A stretch of DNA of 64,000 bases, taken from assembly GCA_021298355.1 (NCBI GenBank), contig JAJTEH010000001.1, forward strand, positions 62,001-126,000. Direction: 5' to 3'. This document shows positions 43,998-53,718 of the stretch, piece after piece. The notes beneath the pieces are model-generated. The model saw nothing but the letters and a program-made list of their open reading frames with translations. It ran no database searches and had not been told where the DNA came from. The DNA is from Flammeovirgaceae bacterium. Its GTDB lineage: Bacteria > Bacteroidota > Bacteroidia > Cytophagales > Cyclobacteriaceae. The position numbers and the translations under genes were made by a program. Each line of letters opens with the position of its first letter. Position 1 is the stretch's first letter.

Positions 43998-45977
43998 TTA
44001 AGACTTTATGTATTTTTCTATGATAGATAAATCTTGAGTTGGCAACTGACAAGTTTTTTGGTAACAAACATAAATGTTATTTCCGGTTGTTAAAGGTTTA
44101 TTGGCTTGTTCGATGATACTTTCTTGTTTTGTTTCAAATAAAAAGGCGAAAGGAAGAAACTTCTGTTGTAATGTTTTAGCAATTGAATTGTTTATTCCAT
44201 TTTCAGTTGCAACTTCATGTCTTTCTTTTTTCCATTCGAGCCATGCCATACCCCAATTACTGGTGTAATTGATTTCGCTTGCGATGAGGTGTTGCATGCC
44301 AATAAGCATTCGTTCAGCCGCTTGGGTGTAGTTTTCTCTGTTCGTTATTTGTCCTAAAACCAAAAGATTTCTTGACATAATAGAATTAGAGGAAGGAATG
44401 ACATTGTCAAACAATTCTTTCTTTCTGGCGATTAGTTTTTCTGCATCGCTGGCAGTGAAATAGAAATAACCATCTTCTTCATCGTAAAATTTTATCAACA
44501 CCTGATCGCACCAGTTGATGGCTTGTTTCAAAAAGTTTTCCTCCAAAGTAGCTTGGTGCAAACTAATGTAGGCCTGAATTAAACAAGCATAGTCTTCGAG
44601 GAAGCCTTCTGTTGTTGAAGTCTTTCCTTTTGTATAATGTCTGTAAACAATTTGCTCATTTATCAATTTTGATTCAATAAATCGAATGGTTTGTAAAGCA
44701 TTTTCCAAATACAAGTTGTTTTGTGTGGCACGATATGCATCACACAATCCGGAAATAAGCAAAGCGTTCCAACCTGTTAAAATCTTATCATCTAAACCAG
44801 GTTTAATTCTTTTATTTCTGGCTTCGTAAAGTTGGTTCTTTATTTTCTTCAAGTAAGTTTCATCAACTTGAATGGTTTCATCTCTCAATAGAATATTATT
44901 ACCATGTTCCCAATTCCCTTCTTTGTTCGTTTTAAAGTATGAACTGAATAATCCATAATCTTGCTTTAATATGTCGGCTAATTCTGAATCTTTCCACACA
45001 TAAAATTTTCCTTCTTCACCTTCGCTATCGGCATCTAAAGCAGCGTAGTATGCACCTTCTTTGTCTTTCATTTCTACATTTAACCAATTAACTGTTTCTT
45101 CGATAGCCGTTTTAAATATATTGTTCTGCGTAATCGCATATGCATCAGCTAATAAAGAAAGCATTTGCGCATTGTCGTACAACATTTTTTCGAAGTGTGG
45201 AGCAAACCATTGTACGTCTACCGAGTAGCGTGCAAAGCCACCACCGACTTGATCGTAGATACCACCATTCAAAATTTTATTGAGTGTAAAAATAACTTGT
45301 TTTTTAACGCTTTCCTGGTTGGTTACATACTGATGGCGCAACAAAAACTGCCAAATACTGGGCATGATAAACTTAGGTGCTTTTTGTAATCCTCCCCAAG
45401 TAGTATCAAATTTATCTTCTACTGAAGCGAGTGAACTTTCTAAAAAAGATTGAATTTCTACATTTTCATTTTTTTTGATGAATCGTTGCACATCACCTTG
45501 TGCTATATGCTTAGCCAAAGCCTCGGCTGATTCAAGGATTTCGTTTTTGCGATTTTTGTACGCTTGGTGTATGTTAATTAATATTTGCGACCAGGCTGCA
45601 GGTGTAAAATACGTTCCACCAAAAAAGGGTTTTTGATCTGCTGTTAGAAAAACATTTAAAGGCCAGCCACCATTATTACCCATGGCTTGTACAGCATCCA
45701 TGTAAATCTGGTCGATGTCAGGTCTTTCTTCTCTGTCTACTTTAATGCAAACAAAAAACTCGTTCATCAACTTGGAAATTTCTTCGTTTTCAAAAGATTG
45801 ATGTTCCATCACATGACACCAATGGCAGGATGAATATCCAATGCTTACTAGAATGGGTTTGTCTTCTCGTATGGCTTGTTCTAAAGTATCAGCATTCCAT
45901 TCTTGCCAAGCTACAGGATTGTTGGCATGTTGCAAAAGGTAAGGAGAGGTGGCGTGTCGTAATTGATTAGTTCTCAT
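43998..45977 (-). CDS. DUF255 / YyaL family protein (thioredoxin-like plus alpha-barrel)
   Basis: A 659-residue protein. Residues 1-165 form a thioredoxin-like domain with [16 protein letters not shown] near 47, a CxxC with an extra His on each side that is typical for this family, and [16 protein letters not shown] near 104. The rest, about 480 residues, is an alpha/alpha barrel of the six-hairpin type ([47 protein letters not shown]). Human SPATA20 is a relative. No signal peptide is seen. The biochemical role is unknown. It overlaps the GSCFA gene by 11 bp and lies 4 bp from priA. Confidence 0.93.
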   Translation of the reverse strand: MRTNQLRHATSPYLLQHANNPVAWQEWNADTLEQAIREDKPILVSIGYSSCHWCHVMEHQSFENEEISKLMNEFFVCIKVDREERPDIDQIYMDAVQAMGNNGGWPLNVFLTADQKPFFGGTYFTPAAWSQILINIHQAYKNRKNEILESAEALAKHIAQGDVQRFIKKNENVEIQSFLESSLASVEDKFDTTWGGLQKAPKFIMPSIWQFLLRHQYVTNQESVKKQVIFTLNKILNGGIYDQVGGGFARYSVDVQWFAPHFEKMLYDNAQMLSLLADAYAITQNNIFKTAIEETVNWLNVEMKDKEGAYYAALDADSEGEEGKFYVWKDSELADILKQDYGLFSSYFKTNKEGNWEHGNNILLRDETIQVDETYLKKIKNQLYEARNKRIKPGLDDKILTGWNALLISGLCDAYRATQNNLYLENALQTIRFIESKLINEQIVYRHYTKGKTSTTEGFLEDYACLIQAYISLHQATLEENFLKQAINWCDQVLIKFYDEEDGYFYFTASDAEKLIARKKELFDNVIPSSNSIMSRNLLVLGQITNRENYTQAAERMLIGMQHLIASEINYTSNWGMAWLEWKKERHEVATENGINNSIAKTLQQKFLPFAFLFETKQESIIEQANKPLTTGNNIYVCYQKTCQLPTQDLSIIEKYIKS

Positions 45978-46950
45978 GTGGCCCGATGATCTGTTTTTCT
46001 ACCTGCTTTAATTCTTCTCTAACATCGAGCCGCGAATCTAAGTTCTGTAGTTTAGCAGATAAGTTTTGTAAAAAGTGTTGATGTTGTTTGCCCGAAGGAT
46101 GAAAAGCTTTGTGAGCCAATTCTCTTTTCAAAGTTTGCCATTCATTCATTAATTTTTGAGTATCATCAGAAAAAAAAGTTTGACTAAATTTTTCAAATAT
46201 ATAGTCGATGGCCGTTTCGTTTGGATGAATAAGATCACGATCGTAAAATCTGTAATCACGCAGATCATCCATCATGATTTCATAAGCAGGAAAATAATGC
46301 ACGTCTTTATGCTGTTGTGTAACGTTATGTACAAAACAACGCAAGCTTGCTTTGCTAACCTGATTGAGTTCGAGTGTATCGCGTGTATGCCGAACCGGAC
46401 TTATCGTTAGTAATACTTTTATTTTTGGATTAAGCTTTTTTATATGTTGATAAAAAAGATCAAAATCTTTTTCTAGCGAGGTTAAACTACTTAACTGTTT
46501 ATCAAAAAAATTAGCCGGCATTTTATGACAATTGGCTACCCATTTCGCATTCGATTTTATATGATACAGAAAGGCAGTGCCATAGGTGAGCATTAACCAA
46601 TCAGCATTTCTAATAATTTGATGCGTGGTTGCTTGTTGTTTTTGGATTGTCTGAATAAGTTTTTCTTTGTCAACATCAAACAGTTGACTATGATAAGCTC
46701 CATGCAGCCAAATATTATCTCTTGTAAAAAATAAATCTGGATCTATTGTATTTTCTATACTGGATGTAATAGCCGAATGAATGGCAACAGGATGGAAGAG
46801 CGTACCAAATGGGTTGATGAGAGTATGAAATTTATGTTCCGCTAATTTTTTACCAATTGAATCAGAAAAGCAAGAACCCATCAGCAATAATTGATGCTGA
46901 TGTTTGATGTGTACGGCTGAAGGTTTGATTTCTATTTCAGTTCTGAACAT
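45967..46950 (-). CDS. GSCFA-domain protein
   Basis: A 327-residue protein named from its signature [15 protein letters not shown] close to the N-terminus, with [12 protein letters not shown] and later SPVRHTRD, a pattern typical of SGNH-type hydrolase-like folds; the catalytic Ser would be the one in GSCF. GSCFA proteins are found mainly in Bacteroidetes and proteobacteria, and some are linked to polysaccharide modification, but no substrate is established. The start is put at the ATG 46950: the longer frame (to 47007) would begin in front of the rplI terminator. Confidence 0.9.
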   Translation of the reverse strand: MFRTEIEIKPSAVHIKHQHQLLLMGSCFSDSIGKKLAEHKFHTLINPFGTLFHPVAIHSAITSSIENTIDPDLFFTRDNIWLHGAYHSQLFDVDKEKLIQTIQKQQATTHQIIRNADWLMLTYGTAFLYHIKSNAKWVANCHKMPANFFDKQLSSLTSLEKDFDLFYQHIKKLNPKIKVLLTISPVRHTRDTLELNQVSKASLRCFVHNVTQQHKDVHYFPAYEIMMDDLRDYRFYDRDLIHPNETAIDYIFEKFSQTFFSDDTQKLMNEWQTLKRELAHKAFHPSGKQHQHFLQNLSAKLQNLDSRLDVREELKQVEKQIIGPHEN

Positions 46951-46964
46951 GCAGGGAAGATAAT

Positions 46965-46994
46965 AAAAAAGGCCACTCTTTGGGAGCGGCCTTT
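46965..46994 (-). terminator. Terminator of the ribosomal operon rpsF-rpsR-rplI
   Basis: The minus strand reads GGCCGCTC-CCAAA-GAGTGGCC (eight pairs, one wobble) followed by six T. It starts 19 bases behind the rplI stop and ends the ribosomal transcript before the GSCFA gene. Confidence 0.88.
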
Positions 46995-47012
46995 GTATGC
47001 TGTGCAATAAAA

Positions 47013-47456
47013 TTATTCGGCTACAACATTGATTTTGATTTCGTGCTTCACTTCTTTGTGAAGATCTAAACCAACTGTGTACGACCCTAATTGCTTAGGA
47101 ACTTCTTTCATCACAACTTTTCTACGATCTACTTCAAAACCTTTAGCTTTTAAAGCGTCAGCAACTTGCGTAGCTGTTACGGCACCGAAAATTCTTCCGG
47201 TTTCGCCTGCTTTTGTTCCGATTTCGAGTGTTAATTCTCCAATGCGTTGTGCTAAGGTTTCTGCATCTAATTTTAATTTAGCTGCTTTATGTGCTGCCTG
47301 GCGAATGTTCTCCGCGCTCATGCGCTTGTTAGAATCAGTTGCAAGAATTGCTGCACCTGTTGGAATCAGGTAATTGTTAGCGTAACCTGGGCGAACTTTT
47401 ACTACTTCGTTCTTATAGCCCAAACCAGCCACGTCAGTTTTTAAGATAACTTCCAT
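47013..47456 (-). CDS. rplI: 50S ribosomal protein L9
   Basis: A 147-residue L9. The N-terminal domain MEVILKTDVAGLGYKNEVVK with the RPGYANNYLIP stretch binds 23S rRNA; a long connecting helix (about 40-75) leads to the C-terminal domain (GRIFGAVTATQVADAL, VGLDLHKEVKHEIKINV). It is the last gene of the S6-S18-L9 operon and 25 bp behind rpsR. Confidence 0.97.
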   Translation of the reverse strand: MEVILKTDVAGLGYKNEVVKVRPGYANNYLIPTGAAILATDSNKRMSAENIRQAAHKAAKLKLDAETLAQRIGELTLEIGTKAGETGRIFGAVTATQVADALKAKGFEVDRRKVVMKEVPKQLGSYTVGLDLHKEVKHEIKINVVAE

Positions 47457-47481
47457 TTTTCTTTCGTTTATGTTTGGACTA

Positions 47482-47733
47482 TTACTTTAATGAATCGCCA
47501 GTGAAAGGAAGGATAGCCATGTGGCGGGCACGCTTTACAGCCTGAGCCACTCTTGTTTGGTACTTCCAACTTGTTCCGGTTAATCTGCGAGGAAGGATTT
47601 TACCTTGCTCGTTGATAAACTTTAACAAGTAATCAGGATCTTTATAATCGATATACTTGATACCGCTTTTCTTGAAACGGCAGTATTTTGCTTTTACTTC
47701 TGCGCGTTTGATGGGTTCGTTTTGTAAACTCAT
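47482..47733 (-). CDS. rpsR: 30S ribosomal protein S18
   Basis: An 83-residue S18. Typical segments are [40 protein letters not shown] and [13 protein letters not shown]. It binds S6 on the platform of the small subunit. Its ATG shares one base with the TAA of rpsF (TAATG on the minus strand), so the two proteins are made together as a pair. Confidence 0.98.
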   Translation of the reverse strand: MSLQNEPIKRAEVKAKYCRFKKSGIKYIDYKDPDYLLKFINEQGKILPRRLTGTSWKYQTRVAQAVKRARHMAILPFTGDSLK

Positions 47734-48116
47734 TAGGCTAACTCCTCCTCAGTTTTTCTGGTGGTTTTTTTGTTTTCTTTGTTTTTGCTGAATTCGCCTT
47801 TTCTTCTGCGTTCGTTGTAAGCAACAGCGTGCTTATCTAAAACAGTTGTTAAAAAGCGCATAACAGATTCGTCTCGTCTGTACTCTGTTTCAAGAGTATT
47901 TACCACTGTAGAGGCTGCCGTAAATTCGATTAACGCGTAGAATCCGGTTGACTTATGCTGGATTGGATAAGCCAGCTTTTTTAAGCCCCAATGTTCAACG
48001 TTGATAACGTTGGCATTGGCCTTCTTCAACACTTTCACGAATTTTTCGACAGTATCCTTCATCTGATCTTCAGACAAAACGGGATTTAAAATGAATACCG
48101 TCTCGTAATTCTTCAT
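47733..48116 (-). CDS. rpsF: 30S ribosomal protein S6
   Basis: A 127-residue S6. The ferredoxin-like body shows [39 protein letters not shown] and [17 protein letters not shown]; the tail (from about 108) is long and highly charged ([20 protein letters not shown]), a lineage-specific extension. It opens the S6-S18-L9 operon. No ssb gene sits between S6 and S18, unlike many bacteria. The promoter element at 48144-48151 gives a short leader, leaving little room for a regulatory S6/S18 mRNA structure. Confidence 0.97.
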   Translation of the reverse strand: MKNYETVFILNPVLSEDQMKDTVEKFVKVLKKANANVINVEHWGLKKLAYPIQHKSTGFYALIEFTAASTVVNTLETEYRRDESVMRFLTTVLDKHAVAYNERRRKGEFSKNKENKKTTRKTEEELA

Positions 48117-48143
48117 TGTGTTAATTGTTTAAAATTTGGACTG

Positions 48144-48151
48144 CAAAGGTA
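48144..48151 (-). promoter_or_regulatory. -7 promoter element of rpsF-rpsR-rplI
   Basis: On the minus strand TACCTTTG, a perfect TAnnTTTG, lies 27 bases before the rpsF ATG. The expected leader is only about 20 nt. No TTG is found at the usual -33 distance. Confidence 0.6.
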
Positions 48152-48226
48152 GCAATTCAATTGTTTTTTGAAAAATAGAGTTAGAATAAAGTTTAGTGAA
48201 TTGAATATTGTGTAAATGCTTACTAA

Positions 48227-49111
48227 TCAGGGTTTTGTCTCTTTTTCTTCTTTCTTTTTGCGGATTTTGTAGTAAACATCTAGAAATTCATACATATCCT
48301 CAGGCTTTATCTGGAAACTGAAAGCGTAGTTCAGGGCTTCATCTGCTTCTTTTAATTTTCCATTTAACAAATAGGCATTAGCCAAACGACTCCACGATTC
48401 TGGTTGGTCGCTGAACAGGTTAGCAGCAATTCTAAAAGCCATTTCGGCCACTGCATATTGTTGCTGGGCTTGCATTACATAACCAAAATTATTCAACTCG
48501 CTAGAAGAGATAACAGCGGCATCAATGGCTCTGGCTAAACTACGGGCAGATTGATTAGGGTCTGTAAGTTTTCCTTCTTTGTGCCACTTATCTAATAATA
48601 CAAAAGCAGGATAACTGGGTGTATAAGTTTGCTTGGTTAAAATTTTAGCAAGATCTGCTTCCAAACTTTCAACAGGATATTCTACTATTCTACCGATTTC
48701 TTTTCCTTGCTGATAAAAAATAAAAGTAGGAACACGATAAATGCTTTTGCCTACTGTTTCGCCACCCGGACTTTGCTTATAGTTTTCATCTCCGTTAACA
48801 GCAATCAATTTGATTTGCTTAGCTTGAAATTTTAGTTGATCGAGAATCTTAAAGAAACGTGGCATTTCTCGTTTGGTATCGCCACACCACGTGCCAAAAA
48901 ATATTTCGATTTGGGTAGATGATACCGCTTGAGCAGGAATAGCATCTAATTGTTTTTGATGGGGTGTGTAAGCATCATAATAAGATTGAAACCAAGTGTT
49001 AAACGGAGTTTTGTTTAAACTATCGCGCGTTACCACTCCGGCTAACTGTTTTTGTTGTGCATACGTTTGGATTGATAATAGAAGAAGGAAAAAGAAAATG
49101 ATTTTTTTCAT
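48227..49111 (-). CDS. Exported thioredoxin-like protein with C-terminal TPR-like helices
   Basis: A 294-residue protein. The ATG at 49111 gives a signal peptide (MKKIIFFFLLLLSIQTYAQ); the frame extends upstream to 49234 without one. The thioredoxin-like domain has FFGTWCGDTKREMPRF near 76, with the second redox cysteine replaced (CGDT, not CxxC), and YRVPTFIFYQQGKEIGRIVE with the usual proline. The last hundred residues hold helices like TPR units (YAVAEMAFRIAANLF, WSRLANAYLLNGKLKEADEAL). With one cysteine it may act as a chaperone or mixed-disulfide carrier instead of a full oxidoreductase. It is divergent from xerD. Confidence 0.85.
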   Translation of the reverse strand: MKKIIFFFLLLLSIQTYAQQKQLAGVVTRDSLNKTPFNTWFQSYYDAYTPHQKQLDAIPAQAVSSTQIEIFFGTWCGDTKREMPRFFKILDQLKFQAKQIKLIAVNGDENYKQSPGGETVGKSIYRVPTFIFYQQGKEIGRIVEYPVESLEADLAKILTKQTYTPSYPAFVLLDKWHKEGKLTDPNQSARSLARAIDAAVISSSELNNFGYVMQAQQQYAVAEMAFRIAANLFSDQPESWSRLANAYLLNGKLKEADEALNYAFSFQIKPEDMYEFLDVYYKIRKKKEEKETKP

Positions 49112-49248
49112 ATAGGTTTTGGTTTGCAAGTAAAAGTAGAGGGCAGTATCAAACCAAAAAATTCGATTAACATGGTTTAACATCTGTTTCACAATCGTTA
49201 ACAAATCAAAAATGTAATACCTTAGCAGAAGCAATTTTAATTCTTGGT

Positions 49249-50154
49249 ATGGATGAAATTTATCTGAAGCAGTTTGTTACTTTTCTAAAGTTAGAACGAT
49301 CGCTTTCAGATAATTCTATTCAAGCCTACGAACGCGATGTTGAAAAATTATTGCATTACAAAGGCATCATCCAATCAAAAACATCGATGGCGAATTGGGA
49401 TGGAAAGCAACTACAGCAATTTTTGCAATACCTGGCCGAGTTAGGATTAAGTGCCTATAGCCAAGCGAGAATTTTATCTGGTATCAAATCTTTCTATAAA
49501 TTTTTGGTAACAGAAGATATCATCAAACAAGATCCGACTGTTTTATTAGAAGGTCCGAAACTGGGAAGAAAATTACCCGATACATTAAGTTTAGAAGAGA
49601 TTGATGCCTTGTTACAAGCCATCGATTTATCGACACCGGAAGGCCAGCGCAACAAAGCCATTCTTGAAGTTTTATATTCTTGTGGATTGCGTGTTTCGGA
49701 ATGTGTAGAATTAAAAACCGGCAATCTTTATTTGGAAGAGATGGGAGTGGGGTTTGTAAAAGTGGTAGGCAAAGGAAACAAAGAAAGATTGGTTCCGATT
49801 GGTAAAGAAGCAAGTAAGTATGTGCGCATTTACATAGAGCAAATTAGAAATGGCATGCCCATTCAAAAAGGTTTTGAGAACCATGTGTTTTTGAACAGGC
49901 GTGGAAAAAAATTAACCCGTGTGATGATATTTACCATCATCAAGAATTTAGCAGCTAAGGCAGGCATCAAAAAAAATATTAGTCCTCACACCTTTCGCCA
50001 TTCATTTGCTACTCATTTAGTGGAAGGCGGAGCAGACTTAAGAGCTGTGCAAGAAATGTTAGGACACGAATCCATTACTACAACAGAAATCTATACCCAT
50101 TTAGACAGAGATTATTTGCGCAGTGTGGTGCAAGAATTTCATCCGAGAAGTTGA
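49249..50154 (+). CDS. xerD: Tyrosine recombinase XerD
   Basis: A 301-residue site-specific recombinase of standard Xer length. The N-terminal core-binding domain ([19 protein letters not shown]) is followed by the catalytic domain with Arg in YSCGLRVSE, Lys in [13 protein letters not shown], the box [18 protein letters not shown] (His-x-x-Arg), His in [15 protein letters not shown] and the tyrosine nucleophile in that same segment. It resolves chromosome dimers at dif with XerC or a second copy. Its size, housekeeping setting and lack of neighbouring mobile genes argue against an integrase. Confidence 0.92.
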   Translation: MDEIYLKQFVTFLKLERSLSDNSIQAYERDVEKLLHYKGIIQSKTSMANWDGKQLQQFLQYLAELGLSAYSQARILSGIKSFYKFLVTEDIIKQDPTVLLEGPKLGRKLPDTLSLEEIDALLQAIDLSTPEGQRNKAILEVLYSCGLRVSECVELKTGNLYLEEMGVGFVKVVGKGNKERLVPIGKEASKYVRIYIEQIRNGMPIQKGFENHVFLNRRGKKLTRVMIFTIIKNLAAKAGIKKNISPHTFRHSFATHLVEGGADLRAVQEMLGHESITTTEIYTHLDRDYLRSVVQEFHPRS

Positions 50155-50186
50155 ACCCGTATGGTACTAATTTTATAATTTGCACA

Positions 50187-51221
50187 ATGTTTTATTCAGT
50201 AATTGTTAAACCCATTCTTTTTCTTTTTGATGCTGAGAAAGTTCATCATGCCGTTTTTACACTCATAAAAGGGTTGCATAAAATTCCGGGTGTTTCATTC
50301 ATTTTACGAAATCAGTTTACTATCAAACATCCTGCATTACATAGAAATATAGCTGGCTTACATTTCGAAAATCCTGTTGGTTTAGCTGCAGGTTTTGATA
50401 AGGATGCCAAATTGATTGATGAGTTAGCAAATTTTGGTTTTGGTTTTATTGAGATAGGAACCTTAACACCCAAAGCTCAGCCCGGCAACGATAAGCCTCG
50501 CTTGTTTCGTTTGCCAAAGGATAAGGCATTGATTAACAGAATGGGTTTTAATAATGGTGGTGTAGATGTGGCCGTACAAAGATTATCAAATAGAAAATCT
50601 ACTATTATCGTTGGGGGAAACATCGGTAAAAATAAAGCAACACCGAATGAACAAGCTGTTAATGATTATATCATTGCTTTCGAAACGCTATTTCCTTTTG
50701 TAGATTATTTTGTGGTAAATGTAAGTTCGCCTAACACACCCGGATTGCGCGATTTGCAAGAGAAAGAACCTTTAATGAAGTTGATGCATCAATTAATTCA
50801 ATTGAATAAAACGAAGGCGAAAGCAAAACCTATCTTTCTTAAAATAGCACCCGATTTAAACGATGCACAATTAGATGATGTAATCGATATAGTAAAACAA
50901 ACGGGTACAGATGGATTAATTGCCAACAACACCACCATAAGCAGAGCCGGTTTACAAACAGATGAAAAGGTTTTACAAAACATCGGCAACGGTGGACTAA
51001 GTGGTTGGCCGTTACATCAACGCAGTCTGGAAGTTTTACACTATTTACGGGCAAGATTAGATAAAAACTTTCCTATTATTTCAGTAGGAGGTATCATGAA
51101 CGAAGACCAGGCTGTAGAAAGATTAAAAGCCGGTGCAGATTTAATTCAAATCTACACAGGCTTTGTATACGAAGGTCCGGGTTTTGTTAAGCGTATCAAC
51201 AAGAAAATAATTAAGGCTTGA
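50187..51221 (+). CDS. pyrD: Quinone-dependent dihydroorotate dehydrogenase (class 2)
   Basis: A 344-residue class 2 enzyme, oxidising dihydroorotate to orotate in pyrimidine synthesis with quinone as acceptor. The amphipathic membrane-associating N-terminus ([21 protein letters not shown]) marks class 2. FMN and substrate motifs: [46 protein letters not shown] (active-site Ser), and [21 protein letters not shown] near the end. The ATG at 50187 is preferred over a frame start inside xerD (50151); it is preceded by TAATTTGC, close to a -7 element. Its stop abuts the stop of the convergent Rid gene. Confidence 0.95.
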   Translation: MFYSVIVKPILFLFDAEKVHHAVFTLIKGLHKIPGVSFILRNQFTIKHPALHRNIAGLHFENPVGLAAGFDKDAKLIDELANFGFGFIEIGTLTPKAQPGNDKPRLFRLPKDKALINRMGFNNGGVDVAVQRLSNRKSTIIVGGNIGKNKATPNEQAVNDYIIAFETLFPFVDYFVVNVSSPNTPGLRDLQEKEPLMKLMHQLIQLNKTKAKAKPIFLKIAPDLNDAQLDDVIDIVKQTGTDGLIANNTTISRAGLQTDEKVLQNIGNGGLSGWPLHQRSLEVLHYLRARLDKNFPIISVGGIMNEDQAVERLKAGADLIQIYTGFVYEGPGFVKRINKKIIKA

Positions 51222-51686
51222 TTATTTTTTGTTGGGGATTACAGCTATAGCCTCTATTTCAATTAAAAAATCAGGACTTACTAAAGCCTGCACACCTACT
51301 AAAGTACTGGCTGGTGGATTTTCTTTCGAAAGATAGCCTTTTCTTACTTCGCGAATAATCTCGATATCGCTAGGTTTATAATTCACAACATACGTATTCA
51401 TTTTTACCACGTCTTCGAAGGTAGCACCTGCACTGCGTAAGCAGAAAAGCAGATTTTCATATACTTGAATGGTTTGCGCTTTTAAATCTTTTTCACCCAC
51501 TAATTGTCCGGCTTGGTTTACAGGTACCTGACCAGAAATATACAACGTTGTGCCTGCTTCAGTGGCGACTACATGCGTGTAGCCGGGAGGTTTATTGCCA
51601 TAAGGATTGATGAATTTTTTGTTGACTTGTGCCATAGTGGTTAAGGATAAAAGTAAAAAGTAAAAGGAAAGATGAAGTATTTTCAT
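51222..51686 (-). CDS. Exported Rid-family protein lacking the catalytic arginine
   Basis: A 154-residue protein. The ATG at 51686 gives a signal peptide (MKILHLSFYFLLLSLTTMAQ), followed by a YjgF/YER057c/UK114 domain: GTTLYISGQVPVNQAGQLVG, QTIQVYENLLFCLRSAGATF, VVKMNTYVVNY and the end IEIEAIAVIP. The position of the arginine that binds the imine carboxylate in RidA (PARS in E. coli) is PAST here, so the classical enamine deaminase activity is doubtful. Export and loss of the Arg resemble other Rid subfamilies of unknown role. Stop codons of this gene and pyrD are adjacent. Confidence 0.87.
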   Translation of the reverse strand: MKILHLSFYFLLLSLTTMAQVNKKFINPYGNKPPGYTHVVATEAGTTLYISGQVPVNQAGQLVGEKDLKAQTIQVYENLLFCLRSAGATFEDVVKMNTYVVNYKPSDIEIIREVRKGYLSKENPPASTLVGVQALVSPDFLIEIEAIAVIPNKK

Positions 51687-51792
51687 AAGAGATTGATTAA
51701 CGTGAAACAATTTAGCAATTTTATTTTCAATCCATTTGATGATTCGTTGGATTACGAAATTACTGCGTTAGAAAGAGTTTAAAACTTATGAT

Positions 51793-52257
51793 ATGACACC
51801 CCTTTTCAAAAAACTGAATTATAAAAATCAATCTACCATTTTTATTTTGAACGCACCTGATTCTTTTAACGCTGAAATAGATGCCATGAGAGAAGTTGCT
51901 GTTGTAAAAACTGATGTAGCTAAAGCAAAAGATATTCCTTTTGTATTGGCATTCGTTACCAAATTGAAAGAAGTAGAAAGTTTTGCGAGTAAGCTAAAAC
52001 AAATGTATAAAGATGATGAAGTAATTTGGTTGGCTTATCCTAAACTAAGTTCGAAAAAATATACATGCGAGTTTAGCCGCGATACAGGTTGGCAAGCATT
52101 AGGCGATATTGGCTTTGAAGGAGTGCGCATGATTGCCATCGATGAAGATTGGAGCGCATTGCGTTTTCGCAAAGCAGAAAATATTAAAACCATGACCCGC
52201 ACCTTTGCGATGAGTAAAAAGGGGAGGGAGAAAAGTACCCCTAAGAGACGTAAGTAG
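51793..52257 (+). CDS. DUF3052-like hypothetical protein
   Basis: A 154-residue cytosolic protein. The N-terminal half resembles an alpha/beta fold (IFILNAPDSFNAEI, FVLAFVTKLKEVESFASKLKQ); the second half has WLAYPKLSSKKYTCEFSRD and VRMIAIDEDWSALRFRK, which agree with the DUF3052 signature, and a basic tail (KKGREKSTPKRRK). The function is unknown. The stop codon lies inside the left arm of inverted repeat B. It is convergent with rseP. Confidence 0.7.
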   Translation: MTPLFKKLNYKNQSTIFILNAPDSFNAEIDAMREVAVVKTDVAKAKDIPFVLAFVTKLKEVESFASKLKQMYKDDEVIWLAYPKLSSKKYTCEFSRDTGWQALGDIGFEGVRMIAIDEDWSALRFRKAENIKTMTRTFAMSKKGREKSTPKRRK

Positions 52258-52276
52258 CAAGAAATAAGACAATAGA
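52246..52276 (+). repeat. Left arm of inverted repeat B (GACRTAAG family)
   Basis: AGACGTAAGTAGCAAGAAAT and the following bases match the reverse complement of 52350-52380 in 22 of 31 positions. The arm covers the end of the DUF3052-like gene. A terminator stands between the arms. Confidence 0.65.
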
Positions 52277-52315
52277 CGAGAATTGATTTTGTAACTGGAA
52301 ACAAATTAGAAACAA

Positions 52316-52346
52316 AAAATGCCTAGCTGATTAAGCTAAGCATTTT
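52316..52346. terminator. Bidirectional terminator between DUF3052-like gene and rseP
   Basis: AAAATGCCTAGCT-GATTA-AGCTAAGCATTTT pairs in 12 of 13 positions, with A before and T after, so it can end both convergent transcripts. It is nested between the arms of inverted repeat B. Confidence 0.8.
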
Positions 52347-52349
52347 CAA

Positions 52350-52380
52350 TCTTACTACTTATGTCTTATTACTTATGTCT
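52350..52380 (-). repeat. Right arm of inverted repeat B
   Basis: Its reverse complement begins AGACATAAGTAATAAGACAT, a tandem of the unit AGACRTAAG that also forms the arms of repeat C at 59733-59763 and 59953-59983. It ends 6 bases before the rseP stop. Confidence 0.65.
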
Positions 52381-52386
52381 AATTAA

Positions 52387-53709
52387 TTATTGAAACAACT
52401 TAAAAATATCATTCGCAAAAATGAATACCATTAAACCTAGCAACAACACCATTCCAATTTTTTGAGCAACTTCTAAAAATTTATCAGATGGTTTTCTGCC
52501 TGATACCATCTCGTAGGTTAAAAATACAACGTGTCCTCCATCTAACGCAGGAATTGGCAGTAAATTCATAAAGGCTAGCACCATGGATAACAAGCCAGTC
52601 ATGCGCCAAAATCTTTCCCAATCCCACGTACCTCCATAGGCTTGCGCAATGCCAATCGGGCCGGATAATGATTTTTGAATAGATAATTCTCCAGAGAAAA
52701 TTTTCTTGAAAGCTTTTAATTGCACAAAAACAATTCCGAAAGCACGCTCAGCGCCTAATACTACTGATTCACCTAAACCATAATTGATTTTCGCTAATTC
52801 AAAATTAAAACCTTGTGCGCGGAACCCTATGGTTTTATCCTCGCCTACATATTCTTTGAAGTTTAGTATCTCATTCCCTCTGGCAATAGAAATACTCATG
52901 CTATCACCTTTACTAGTTTCTTTGATGGCATCTATGTCATCGAAATAAGAAACAGGTTGATTATTCAAACTTAAAAATTTGTCACCGGTTTGTAAGTTTA
53001 ACTTTTCGGCAAGAGAGCCTTTTGCTACTTCACCAATAATAGGCAGTTGTCTTGGTGTAACGAACGCTCCTGCCTTTCCGCTTTCATTAAAATTCTCGAT
53101 GAAATTACCGGGCAATTTTATTTCAAGTTGTTGGCCATTGCGTTCTATGGTATAATATGCATTTGTTGATAATAACTTATCCGGATTATAGATTTCAGAA
53201 AAATCATCGATAGCTTGTCCGTTTACTTGTAGAATTTTATCGCCACTTTTTAATCCTATACTTTGTGCCAGTGCGTGAGCATGTATCCCACCGTTTTTAT
53301 TTACTTCACTATTCGGAATATATTTATCCCCGATGATCCAAACCATCAGAATAAAAATCAGTACACCCATTATAACATTAACGGTAATACCACCCAACAT
53401 CACAATTAAACGTTGCCAGGCTGGCTTGCTTCTAAACTCCCACGGCTCGGGGTCTTTCTTCATGTTTTCTAAATCGAGCGATTCATCAATCATCCCCGAA
53501 ATTTTTACATACCCGCCTAGCGGGATGGCACTCAAGGCATATTCTGTTTCACCTTTTTTAAATGAAAATATTTTAGGAGGAAACCCAATAGAAAATTGCT
53601 CTACTCGCATTCCAAAATACTTGGCAGCGAGTAAGTGTCCCATTTCGTGTACGGCTACTAAAATTGAAAGGCTCAGCAATATCTGAGCAGTCATAATCAA
53701 CCCTTCCAT
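52387..53709 (-). CDS. rseP: RIP zinc metalloprotease RseP (site-2 protease)
   Basis: A 440-residue intramembrane protease. The first helix contains VAVHEMGHLLAAKYFG with the zinc-binding H-E-x-x-H at about 21-25. Two PDZ domains follow (IGLKSGDKILQVNGQAIDDF and LNLQTGDKFLSLNNQPVSYF). The third metal ligand is in NLLPIPALDGGHVVF near residue 390, followed by the last helices. It cleaves membrane-bound anti-sigma factors after a first cut and so carries envelope-stress signals. It is 9 bp behind dxr in a four-gene operon. Confidence 0.95.
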   Translation of the reverse strand: MEGLIMTAQILLSLSILVAVHEMGHLLAAKYFGMRVEQFSIGFPPKIFSFKKGETEYALSAIPLGGYVKISGMIDESLDLENMKKDPEPWEFRSKPAWQRLIVMLGGITVNVIMGVLIFILMVWIIGDKYIPNSEVNKNGGIHAHALAQSIGLKSGDKILQVNGQAIDDFSEIYNPDKLLSTNAYYTIERNGQQLEIKLPGNFIENFNESGKAGAFVTPRQLPIIGEVAKGSLAEKLNLQTGDKFLSLNNQPVSYFDDIDAIKETSKGDSMSISIARGNEILNFKEYVGEDKTIGFRAQGFNFELAKINYGLGESVVLGAERAFGIVFVQLKAFKKIFSGELSIQKSLSGPIGIAQAYGGTWDWERFWRMTGLLSMVLAFMNLLPIPALDGGHVVFLTYEMVSGRKPSDKFLEVAQKIGMVLLLGLMVFIFANDIFKLFQ

Positions 53710-53718
53710 GTCAAATCT

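Noticed and set aside
47982-48143. S6/S18-binding regulatory leader before rpsF
   Set aside because: The -7 element leaves only about 20 nt of leader, too little for the known structured element.
49249-50154. Tyrosine recombinase as sign of an integrated element
   Set aside because: Length and motifs are those of chromosomal XerD, neighbours are housekeeping genes, and no tRNA, attachment repeats or phage genes are nearby.
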